64,000 nucleotides of DNA from Methylocaldum sp002005105. Its GTDB lineage: Bacteria > Pseudomonadota > Gammaproteobacteria > Methylococcales > Methylococcaceae. The stretch lies in the NCBI RefSeq assembly GCF_051027545.1, contig NZ_CP194902.1:186001-250000 (forward strand), written 5' to 3'. The notes beneath the pieces were generated by a model. The model saw only the letters and a program-made list of their open reading frames with translations, was not told the DNA's origin and ran no database searches. This document shows positions 43,805-51,062 of this stretch, piece by piece. Position numbers and translations under genes: made by a program. Position 1 is the stretch's first letter, and each line of letters opens with the position of its first letter.

Positions 43805-44530
43805 TTAGGAACCTATTGTATGGCGAACCATGGGGTTGAGCCAAGGGAATGCCGCCAATAGGGCCAAGGCAATCAGAGTGACCCCTGCCGCCTGGCGAAA
43901 TTTCTTCATATTGGACAACCGCACCATTAACGAGGTCATTATACCGACGCCCATGACGGCAGGCAAAGTACCTATGCCGAACGCCAACATGGTGAAGGTG
44001 CTGCGCACCACATCTCCGGTCGTCGCGGCGAGCGCCAACGCGGTATAGACCAGACCGCACGGCAGCCAACCCCAAATCATGCCGAAGATGAAAGCCTTGG
44101 GCAAGGTCTCCACCGGGATCAGGCGCCGGCCGTAAGGCTCGATTCTTTTCCAGATGATTCCGCCGGCCTTCTCGATGTAAGCGAATCGCGGAAACCAGCC
44201 GGCGATATGCAGACCCGCTCCGGCCATGATCAGTGCGGATATGATTTGCAAGATGCGATGCCCGTGCCCTTCTCCGAGCGGCATACTGAGAACATGATGA
44301 GCAAGACCCGCAAGCAGCCCCCCCAACGAGTAGCTGGCTATGCGCCCCAAGTTGTAGCTGAATACGAAGGGCATGAGCAGGGATTTTTGCTCGCGGATTT
44401 CCCGCCTCAAACTCAGGGTCAGCGAACCGATGATGGAACCGCACATCCCTAAGCAATGCAGGGAACTGAAAAGCCCCATCAGCAGGGCTACGAGATAGGA
44501 CGTGCTGAACGCGGTTTCGAGATGGTGCAT
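43805..44530 (-). CDS. SafE/DsbD-like membrane protein with HCxGMCG and PCG motifs
   Basis: Integral membrane protein of 241 residues with about six hydrophobic helices. The first helix carries SSLHCLGMCGSIIG and the fourth GWLPCGLVYTALA, the paired cysteine motifs of the cytochrome-c-biogenesis/UreH-like branch of the TauE/SafE clan. Relatives occur near cbb3 oxidase maturation genes and are suspected of metal or thiol handling. Distinct from the TauE-type exporter at 37919-38842, which lacks these cysteines. Probably in one operon with the sensorless sigma-54 activator immediately downstream; substrate unknown. Confidence 0.85.
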   Translation of the reverse strand: MHHLETAFSTSYLVALLMGLFSSLHCLGMCGSIIGSLTLSLRREIREQKSLLMPFVFSYNLGRIASYSLGGLLAGLAHHVLSMPLGEGHGHRILQIISALIMAGAGLHIAGWFPRFAYIEKAGGIIWKRIEPYGRRLIPVETLPKAFIFGMIWGWLPCGLVYTALALAATTGDVVRSTFTMLAFGIGTLPAVMGVGIMTSLMVRLSNMKKFRQAAGVTLIALALLAAFPWLNPMVRHTIGS

Positions 44531-44704
44531 AAGGGGGCGAACGATAGCACAAAAACTTATAGGTATAACAGATCGGGCTTAACGATAAGCTGCCTCGGCG
44601 CGTATCCTGGAGAGCCCTTCGTCAGGCAACGTTCAGGCGAGTCGACGGGAGCGAATCGGGGGTCCCACAGTCAGATTAAGAACTGCCATCGCAGGAGAAA
44701 TTCC

Positions 44705-45286
44705 ATGAAACTGCGTTTTGCTGCTGTTTATTTTCTTTTCGCGAGTCTGGCCACGCCGGCAGGAGCCGCGACTCTTTATCGTTGGACGGATAATTCGGGC
44801 ACTGTCCGCTACGGCTATCATCCACCCGCGGGCATGAATGCGACTCCGGCCGAGGACGAGCAGCGAAACCTTTATAAAGGCCCGATCGACGCGGTCTGCC
44901 GAAATCTCGCCAAGGACCATTTGCGCCGGATCGATCGGGAAATGGATCGAATAAAGAAGATGCCGGCCGGTTTGGGACCGGAGTACGAATTGACGCCTGC
45001 GGCCAAGCAAGAGTTGATTTTGGACTTGCTCGCTCATCGCGCCGCCCTATTGAGCGGCAGGAAGGCGTCCGAATTCAGGTCTCCGAGCGGGCAGGACATG
45101 GAACGGCTGAAGGAAAGATATCGGGAGGAGAAGGCCCGCTTGCAGCAAGCTTTGGAATCGAAAGACGAAACGATTCAAACCCAGCAAGATCAACTGGAAC
45201 GGGCACGCCGGAAGGTCGAGGCCGCAAGGCATATCCCGATCGCGCCATATCCGATAGTGGTTCCGGGAAGCGTCCACCGCCGCTAA
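44705..45286 (+). CDS. Exported DUF4124-domain protein
   Basis: Protein of 193 residues starting at ATG 44705 with AGGAG 8 nt upstream. A signal peptide (MKLRFAAVYFLFASLATPAGA) precedes a DUF4124-type segment TLYRWTDNSGTVRYGYHPPAG (about residues 23-43), then a charged helical region (about 80-175) with coiled-coil character, for instance ERYREEKARLQQALESKD. The end is Pro-rich and basic. DUF4124 proteins are common periplasmic proteins of proteobacteria with no assigned function. Divergent from the SafE-type gene and converging with a dehydrogenase gene. Confidence 0.85.
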   Translation: MKLRFAAVYFLFASLATPAGAATLYRWTDNSGTVRYGYHPPAGMNATPAEDEQRNLYKGPIDAVCRNLAKDHLRRIDREMDRIKKMPAGLGPEYELTPAAKQELILDLLAHRAALLSGRKASEFRSPSGQDMERLKERYREEKARLQQALESKDETIQTQQDQLERARRKVEAARHIPIAPYPIVVPGSVHRR

Positions 45287-45293
45287 TAGTCGA

Positions 45294-46247
45294 CTATGGA
45301 CGGATCAGTACCTTAAGGACGCCCGGCCTCTTGGCCAATTCGAAGGCTTCGACCGCACGAGCTAGAGAATATTCCGCATCGATCAACGGAGAGGGATCAA
45401 CGGCTTTCTGCTCCAGCAAGCGCAGGGCCGAGTCGAAAGGACCGCAGCGAGAACCGAGCAGCGAAATCTCGTCCACGACCAAGGAAGAAAGATTCACGTT
45501 TACGCTGTCCCGATAAGTCGATTTCAACACCAGCGTGCCGCGCGGGCGGACGGCGCGCCGGGCAAGATCGAAACCGGCCGGCGAACCGGTCGCCTCGATG
45601 ACGATGTCGTAATGTCGAGCGGGAATCTCGTCTTCGGCAATCAACCGGATTCCCCGACTCAGAAGCAGCGCTTTCTGCCGGGGATGTCGCGCCGAAACGC
45701 ACAAATCGCAGCCGGTAAGCGTCAGCGTCTGAACAATGAGCTGTCCCAATCGGCCCGCTCCGATCAACAATATTCGATCGCCGGCATTTATCGATATTTG
45801 CCGCTGAATTTGCAGCGCCGCGGCGAGTGGTTCGGCAAAGACCGCCGCCTCATCCGGCACGGTGTCCGGCACCCGATGCAGATTCCGCAAAGGCAAGGTG
45901 AGATATTCGGCGAATGCGCCGCGCCGATCGCGGATACCGAGCACGGTACGGCGCGCGCAGTGGGTAGGAAGATTTCGCCGGCAGATCTCGCACTCTCCGC
46001 AAGAGACATTGATTTCACCGACTATCCGGCAGCCTATGAGCGTACCATCGGGCGAGTCGGCGACTTCGCCGACGAATTCATGTCCGGGAATGCCGGCGTA
46101 AGGATAATAACCCCGCACCAACTCCAAATCCGTGCCGCAGATGCCCGCGAGCCGCACCCGAACCAGCGCCTCGCCTGCGGGCGGGACGGGAATGGAAAGA
46201 TCGTTACGAATGGAGAGCCGTCTGTCTTCCAGCCAAAGGGCTTGCAT
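45294..46247 (-). CDS. Zinc-dependent medium-chain alcohol/polyol dehydrogenase family
   Basis: MDR-superfamily oxidoreductase, NAD(P)-dependent. I begin at ATG 46247 (MQALWLEDRRLSIRND), 317 residues; the longer frame runs into pyrF. Catalytic zinc ligands appear in GICGTDLELV and PGHEFVGEV; the structural zinc Cys cluster is complete in CGECEICRRNLPTHC. A Rossmann segment ILLIGAGRLGQLIVQTL lies mid-protein. The substrate is not identifiable; relatives include threonine and sorbitol dehydrogenases. It is 37 nt downstream of pyrF on the same strand, with only 7 nt between its stop and that of the DUF4124 gene. Confidence 0.9.
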   Translation of the reverse strand: MQALWLEDRRLSIRNDLSIPVPPAGEALVRVRLAGICGTDLELVRGYYPYAGIPGHEFVGEVADSPDGTLIGCRIVGEINVSCGECEICRRNLPTHCARRTVLGIRDRRGAFAEYLTLPLRNLHRVPDTVPDEAAVFAEPLAAALQIQRQISINAGDRILLIGAGRLGQLIVQTLTLTGCDLCVSARHPRQKALLLSRGIRLIAEDEIPARHYDIVIEATGSPAGFDLARRAVRPRGTLVLKSTYRDSVNVNLSSLVVDEISLLGSRCGPFDSALRLLEQKAVDPSPLIDAEYSLARAVEAFELAKRPGVLKVLIRP

Positions 46248-46284
46248 AGCGGGACTCGCGAGACGACAAGCCAGAGCTGACGTT

Positions 46285-47019
46285 TTAACTCGCCACCCTT
46301 CTGAACACGTTTTCGATCTGCGCCTGCACCTTTTCCGCCGCTTCGCGCGGATTGTCCGCGTCCCGGATCGGACGACCGACGACGATGTAATCAGCGCCAT
46401 TCAAGAAGGCTTGCTCGACCGTCACGACCCGCTTCTGGTCGTCCGTCGGACGGTTTTCCACGGGACGAATGCCGGGTGAAATGACCAGCAGCTTTTCGTC
46501 GATCTCCCGCCGCAATGCGGGAACCTCAAGGCCCGAAGAAATCACGCCGTCGCAGCCCAAGGCCAAAGCGCGCCGGGCGCGGGAGAGAACCAAGCGCTGC
46601 ACGTCGCACTCGAAGCCGAGATCCCTGAGATCGCCTTGATCGAGGCTGGTCAATACCGTGACGGCCAGAATCTTGAGATTGCCCTTGGCTTTCGCAGCGG
46701 CTTCCATGATCGCATCGTTACCGTGCACGGTGGCGAATTCGACGCCATGGGCGCTCAGGGCTCTAACTGCCCGCGCAACCGTTTCCGGCACGTCGAAAAA
46801 CTTGAGGTCGGCGAAGATCTTCTTGCCCCGCTTCTTGAGCCATTCGATCAATTCGAAGTAGTCGCCGGCCATGAACAGTTCCAGCCCGATTTTGTAAAAA
46901 CTCACCGAATCGCCCAAGGTTTCCACCAGATCCTTGGCTTCGGCCACGCTCGGCAGGTCCAGCGCCATGATGAGGCGGTCTCGGGAGGGAATGGGCTTTT
47001 TAGAAAGAGTGTCGGTCAT
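46285..47019 (-). CDS. pyrF: Orotidine-5'-phosphate decarboxylase
   Basis: Final step of UMP synthesis. The ATG at 47019 (MTDTLSKKPIPSRDRLIMALD) has GAGGAA 5 nt upstream, giving 244 residues. The active-site Asp-Lys-Asp array is visible in IFADLKFFDVPETV (about residues 67-80), with MALDLPS near the N-terminus and VISPGIRP, QKRVVTVEQA and GADYIVVGRPI at the C-terminal phosphate-binding end. Divergent from an AEC-family transporter gene and followed by a dehydrogenase gene. Confidence 0.97.
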   Translation of the reverse strand: MTDTLSKKPIPSRDRLIMALDLPSVAEAKDLVETLGDSVSFYKIGLELFMAGDYFELIEWLKKRGKKIFADLKFFDVPETVARAVRALSAHGVEFATVHGNDAIMEAAAKAKGNLKILAVTVLTSLDQGDLRDLGFECDVQRLVLSRARRALALGCDGVISSGLEVPALRREIDEKLLVISPGIRPVENRPTDDQKRVVTVEQAFLNGADYIVVGRPIRDADNPREAAEKVQAQIENVFRRVAS

Positions 47020-47113
47020 GCTGTTCCTCGTTTTCGGGTCGTTCGGCCGCTGTGGTCTCGGTGTCGGCACTGTGATTGCTAGAATAACGCCTCCTCGAAC
47101 CCAGGAGTCGCGA

Positions 47114-48049
47114 ATGGTTTCCGTGCTGATGCAGATGGCCGTATTGATCCTGTGCGGCGCAATGTGGCGCATTATACGGCCTGGCGGGCTGGATGCCGAT
47201 CAAACTCGCTTGGTGCTGACCGCTGTGGTATTTCATCTCTTGCTGCCGGCGCTGGTGCTTTCCGTGCTGTGGACGGCCGATTTAGGTATCGAGACGCTGA
47301 AGATCTCGCTGTTCGGCGCGGGAATCATTCTGTTCGGCATCGCCATCACCTGGCTGGCCGCCCGTCTCATCAAGCTGGCACCGCAACGCTTGGGCGCCGC
47401 GATGCTGAGCATCGCTTTCTCGAACGTAACCTACATGGGGCTTCCCGTGCTGGAGCAGACCTTCGGTACGTGGGCACGCACCATCGTCATTCAAATCGAT
47501 TTGTTCGCATCCATGCCGCTGGTTTTTACCCTCGGCATCCTGATCGCCCGGTACTACGGTACGACGAACTCGGAAAACGGTTCGATGCTCCGCTCTCTCC
47601 TGCTCAATCCGCCGCTCTGGGCCGCGGCGGTCGCACTAGGCCTGAATTTCGCGGGCGTGGCGCAACCCGCCTGGATGGAGCGGTTTTTGATGGGCTTGTC
47701 TGCGGCCGTCGTGCCTCTCATGCTGATTTCACTGGGACTCGGCCTGCGCTGGAATTCCTGGCACAGCCGTAACCTGCCGCTCGCTTCGCTTGTCGTGGCG
47801 TTCAAAATGGGCGCCATGCCGTTGTTCGGTCTGGGGTTGGGACTCTCCCTGGGATTCGAGGGCGATACTCTGACAGCACTCGTATTGGAGGCCGCCATGC
47901 CGAGCATGCTGCTCGGCGTCGTTTATTGCGACCGCTACCGCCTCGACACCTCGTTCTACGCCCTGGCCGTCTCGCTGACCACGCTCTTCGCCATGGTCAC
48001 CCTGCCCTTCTGGCATCATCGGGTGGCCGCCATACATTCCGGACATTGA
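47114..48049 (+). CDS. AEC-family (auxin efflux carrier-like) transporter
   Basis: Inner-membrane transporter of 311 residues with about ten hydrophobic helices in two halves. ATG 47114 has AGGAG 7 nt upstream; the longer frame overlaps pyrF. Family-typical features are SIAFSNVTYMGLPVLEQTFG in the first half, GLSAAVVPLMLISLGLGLRW and EAAMPSMLLGVVY in the second. Bacterial AEC proteins transport small carboxylates such as malate; the substrate here is unknown. The stop is followed 2 nt later by the CinA-like gene, so the two are translationally close. Confidence 0.9.
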   Translation: MVSVLMQMAVLILCGAMWRIIRPGGLDADQTRLVLTAVVFHLLLPALVLSVLWTADLGIETLKISLFGAGIILFGIAITWLAARLIKLAPQRLGAAMLSIAFSNVTYMGLPVLEQTFGTWARTIVIQIDLFASMPLVFTLGILIARYYGTTNSENGSMLRSLLLNPPLWAAAVALGLNFAGVAQPAWMERFLMGLSAAVVPLMLISLGLGLRWNSWHSRNLPLASLVVAFKMGAMPLFGLGLGLSLGFEGDTLTALVLEAAMPSMLLGVVYCDRYRLDTSFYALAVSLTTLFAMVTLPFWHHRVAAIHSGH

Positions 48050-48051
48050 TC

Positions 48052-49287
48052 ATGCAAAGACCTGTCGCAGAAATCTTTTCGCAAGGGGATGAAATCGTCA
48101 CCGGCGAAATCACCGATACCAATTCGGCCTGGCTGTCGCGAAAGTTGACTGCACTGGGGTTTGACGTGGCCCGGCATACCGCGGTCGGCGACCGGCTGGA
48201 AGCGTTGGTCGATTTGCTCCGCGAAATCGCCGGGCGCGCCGATCTATGCATTTGTACCGGCGGATTGGGACCGACCTGCGACGATCTCACCGCCGAAGCA
48301 GTCAGCCAGGCTTTCGGCCCGCCCCTCGAACTGGACGAAGACGCGCTGGCTCAGGTCGAGTCTTATTTCATGCGATTCGGACGCGCGATGCCGGACATCA
48401 ACAGGAAGCAGGCACTCCTCCCGCGCGGCTCGGAGCGTCTCGACAATCTTTGGGGCACCGCTCCCGGCTTCGCCCTCACGGCCGGCCGTTGCCGCTTCGT
48501 CTTCATGCCCGGCGTGCCCGGCGAGATGAAGGCGATGTTCCGTCGCTGGATCAAACCGGATCTGCACCGTCGCTTTCGGTTATGTCCGGCGCGGCTGGTG
48601 GTATTGAACACTGTGGGCATGGGCGAATCGAGTCTACAGGAGCGTCTCGATCGAATCGCCTTGCCGCCCGAGGTAAAACTCGGCTTTCGCGCCGGCGGAC
48701 CGGAAAACCAGGTCAAGCTGCTGTTTCCCGCCGATTTCTCCGAGACCGAGATCAACGACATCGCAAAACGCGCCGCCGACGCAATCGGGGATGCAGTATT
48801 TGCTATCGGCGGCTCAGGGGAAGCGGAAAACGACATAGCTTCGGTGGTCGGCCGCGAACTCGCCGCGCGCCGGTCGACACTTCATGTCGTCGAAACTCTG
48901 AGCGGAGGCAAGCTGGCCAACCGCTGCGCCGGCGAGCCCTGGTTCCGCGGAGCGGTCGTGATCCCGGATTCGGCCGGCCTGTGCCGATATTTCGGCGTGG
49001 AGCCGTCCGACGATCTTGCCCGGGCCGCAGCATGGATTGCCCCGCGTCTACGGGAGCAAGGCGCGGATCATGCGCTTGCTCAAATCGCCTACTACACCCG
49101 CGACAAGCTACACGACGAAACCGCAACGATCGAAGTCCATTTCATCCTTGCGGCTCCCGATGGCGTCTGGCGGCAAACTCGGACTATAGGCGGCGGTACC
49201 GCACGTAAACAATCCACCGTCACGGCGCTTAGTTTCGATCTCTTGCGCCGGTACTTCCAGAAAAAACCAGGTCTCCACGCCTTGTAA
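48052..49287 (+). CDS. CinA-like protein: MoCF-type N-domain with a degenerate C-terminal domain
   Basis: Protein of 411 residues. The N-terminal molybdopterin-binding-like (COG1058) domain (about 1-170) shows FSQGDEIVTGEITDTNSAWLS, ICTGGLGPTCDDLTAEAV and FMPGVPGEMKAMF; in CinA it acts on ADP-ribose and NAD-related substrates. The C-terminal region (about 270-410) aligns in position with the NMN deamidase domain but has ETLSGG where ESCTGG is usual, and I find no SGIAGPDGG motif. Deamidase activity is therefore doubtful. It follows the AEC gene by 2 nt and converges with nsrR. Calling it cinA would overstate the C-terminal function. Confidence 0.88.
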   Translation: MQRPVAEIFSQGDEIVTGEITDTNSAWLSRKLTALGFDVARHTAVGDRLEALVDLLREIAGRADLCICTGGLGPTCDDLTAEAVSQAFGPPLELDEDALAQVESYFMRFGRAMPDINRKQALLPRGSERLDNLWGTAPGFALTAGRCRFVFMPGVPGEMKAMFRRWIKPDLHRRFRLCPARLVVLNTVGMGESSLQERLDRIALPPEVKLGFRAGGPENQVKLLFPADFSETEINDIAKRAADAIGDAVFAIGGSGEAENDIASVVGRELAARRSTLHVVETLSGGKLANRCAGEPWFRGAVVIPDSAGLCRYFGVEPSDDLARAAAWIAPRLREQGADHALAQIAYYTRDKLHDETATIEVHFILAAPDGVWRQTRTIGGGTARKQSTVTALSFDLLRRYFQKKPGLHAL

Positions 49288-49307
49288 ATCAGCACGAAGC
49301 GGCCGTC

Positions 49308-49760
49308 TCAAGCCCTGCTGACGACTCGTCGCTCGGTCAGCAATCGGTTCAGCACGGCGCGATTCTTAAGAAGATCCGCCAACGTATACCGATTCAGAAC
49401 TTCCTGAAAGGCCGAGACCGCTTCCTGGAGTACCTTTTTCAGGGTGCAGCCCGGAATGATTCGGCACAAACTGCGTCCGGGATCAAGGCATTCCACAACG
49501 TGGAAGTTGCTCTCCATGTGGCGTACGACCTCGCCGATATTGATCTCCTCGGGAGGGCGTCCGAGCTCTATCCCGCCATGCTTTCCGCGCGTGCTCTTGA
49601 CATAGCCCTTTGCGGACAGCTCCTGAACGACCTTCATCAAATGGTTGTGAGACATATCGAACACGCTGGCGATCTCGGCGATAGTCACCATGCGTTCGGT
49701 ATGTATGCCGACATACATCAGCACTCTTAAAGCGTAATCGGTGTAACGGGTCAGCTGCAT
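49308..49760 (-). CDS. nsrR: Rrf2-family nitric-oxide-sensing repressor NsrR
   Basis: Iron-sulfur transcription repressor that releases DNA when NO attacks its cluster. The 150 residues have an Rrf2 winged helix at the N-terminus (MQLTRYTDYALRVLMYVG, DMSHNHLMKVVQEL, TRGKHGGIELG) and three cluster cysteines, 91, 99 and 105 (VECLDPGRSLCRIIPGC), in the NsrR arrangement rather than the IscR one. The divergent copper-protein operon has an NsrR-like operator 153 bp upstream of this start, so NsrR probably controls that operon and perhaps itself. Confidence 0.95.
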   Translation of the reverse strand: MQLTRYTDYALRVLMYVGIHTERMVTIAEIASVFDMSHNHLMKVVQELSAKGYVKSTRGKHGGIELGRPPEEINIGEVVRHMESNFHVVECLDPGRSLCRIIPGCTLKKVLQEAVSAFQEVLNRYTLADLLKNRAVLNRLLTERRVVSRA

Positions 49761-49912
49761 TTAGCACCTCGAATGGACAATTAGAGCCGTTTTACGATAC
49801 CGATTGGGTTAAGGCAAATGCGGCACAAAAGTTTCGACTCAATAATTTCTTGACTTTTTCGGTCATGCCGTCTTGAAATATAAACATGCATGTGCGATAC
49901 ATTAGAACCGTA

Positions 49913-49935
49913 ATCATGTATTTAATATGCATGAT
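49913..49935. promoter_or_regulatory. NsrR-like operator upstream of the copper-protein operon
   Basis: An 11-1-11 imperfect palindrome: left half ATCATGTATTT, centre A, right half ATATGCATGAT. The halves match at 9 of 11 positions after reverse complementation and resemble the known NsrR half-site AAGATGCATTT. It sits 88 bp upstream of the multicopper oxidase ATG, between it and nsrR. Additional ATGCAT elements occur nearby (about 49886 and 49953). The assignment rests on symmetry, resemblance and the adjacent regulator. Confidence 0.75.
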
Positions 49936-50022
49936 AAACAAGATGCCATAAGAGATGCATCAATTTTTTGGGCCGACGTCAGGTCCGGAAACGGACTGGA
50001 ACCCTTTATTAGGAGTGTGACT

Positions 50023-51024
50023 ATGAGTCTCTCGTGTATTCTCCGACGAACGTCATCGTTTCTCTCATCACCTTTGCTGTTGGCGATCTTTTTTATCCCG
50101 ATCGCGCAAGCGGAGTATGTCCCTGCCAAAACCGATTCGGTTTCGGGGAGCACCCATCGCATCACCTTGCGTGCAGCCCCCTTACCGTCCGGGCAATTCG
50201 GCTATCAGATGGTGAGCCATAAGATCCAGACTGCTGGTGGCCAAACCGAGGATGTCACTGCGCGGTACAGCGACAAGCCGACCATTCCGGGCCCTGCCAT
50301 CGTCATGACCGAGGGCGATGTTGCGGAAATCACCCTGGAAAACGGCATCCCCAACACCGATCAGCCCGTCAGCCTGCACGTGCACGGGGTGCATTTCGAT
50401 ATCCGCAGCGACGGCACGATGAAGATGCTCAACGGCGTTGCCGACGAAGCCGCCTTCCCCGGCAAGCCGTACACCTACAAATGGACCGCAGCGCCGGGTA
50501 CCGCCGGCACCTGGCCGTATCACGACCACACCTTCGGCAATCCCATGCTCGGAGCCGAGGACAAGGGACTGTTCGGTACCCTGATCGTCAATCCGCGTAG
50601 CGGAAAGGTGCCGGCACTCATCAACGGCAAGATCGAGGATGTGAATGTCGGCGATATCAAACGCGAGTTCGTCCTGTGGATGCACGAAACGACATTCTGG
50701 GGGATGGAAGTCAATAACATCCTCAAGGGCAAGCAGGTTCCGCTGTGGACCAATCCCACGGTGGGCGCGCGTCTCGGCGAGAAAGTCCGCTTCCACGTGA
50801 TCGGGCTGGGAACCGCCTTCCACACCTTCCATTTGCACGGGCACCGTTGGCTCAACCCCGGCACCACCCATGTCGTCGATACGGTCAACATCGGACCGAT
50901 CAGCCGCGACACGTTCGTCGTCCAAGCCGGCGAAGGCGTCGGCACCGGCGACTGGCACTTCCACTGCCATGTCATCCAGCACATGCAGGCCGGCATGATG
51001 GGTGACTTCAAAGTCGTCAAGTAA
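50023..51024 (+). CDS. Two-domain multicopper oxidase, periplasmic
   Basis: Laccase-like oxidase with all copper motifs in a 333-residue chain. ATG 50023 has AGGAG 7 nt upstream; the frame extends to 49927 inside the operator. A signal peptide ends near IPIAQA-EYVP. Copper ligands in order: HVH (119-121), HDH (167-169), HTFHLH (267-272), and HCH...H...M (H314, C315, H316, H320, M325). This is one complete type 1 site in domain 2 plus a trinuclear site, which in two-domain enzymes forms at trimer interfaces. It is not a nitrite reductase, which would lack this full set. Related small oxidases are found in NsrR-regulated nirK clusters of ammonia oxidisers (recollection). Substrate unknown; nitrosative-stress link inferred from context. 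Confidence 0.92.
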   Translation: MSLSCILRRTSSFLSSPLLLAIFFIPIAQAEYVPAKTDSVSGSTHRITLRAAPLPSGQFGYQMVSHKIQTAGGQTEDVTARYSDKPTIPGPAIVMTEGDVAEITLENGIPNTDQPVSLHVHGVHFDIRSDGTMKMLNGVADEAAFPGKPYTYKWTAAPGTAGTWPYHDHTFGNPMLGAEDKGLFGTLIVNPRSGKVPALINGKIEDVNVGDIKREFVLWMHETTFWGMEVNNILKGKQVPLWTNPTVGARLGEKVRFHVIGLGTAFHTFHLHGHRWLNPGTTHVVDTVNIGPISRDTFVVQAGEGVGTGDWHFHCHVIQHMQAGMMGDFKVVK

Positions 51025-51062
51025 GCTCTATCAAAATCACATCAAAACAAGAGGTTATGAAT

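Noticed and set aside
48246..49208. Plus-strand frame of 320 codons inside the CinA-like gene
   Set aside because: Arg-rich out-of-frame shadow; the CinA frame has clear family motifs over the same span.
50023..51024. Copper nitrite reductase NirK as identity of the multicopper oxidase
   Set aside because: The chain has the full laccase-type set of four copper-binding motifs including HCH...H...M, not the NirK type 1/type 2 pattern.
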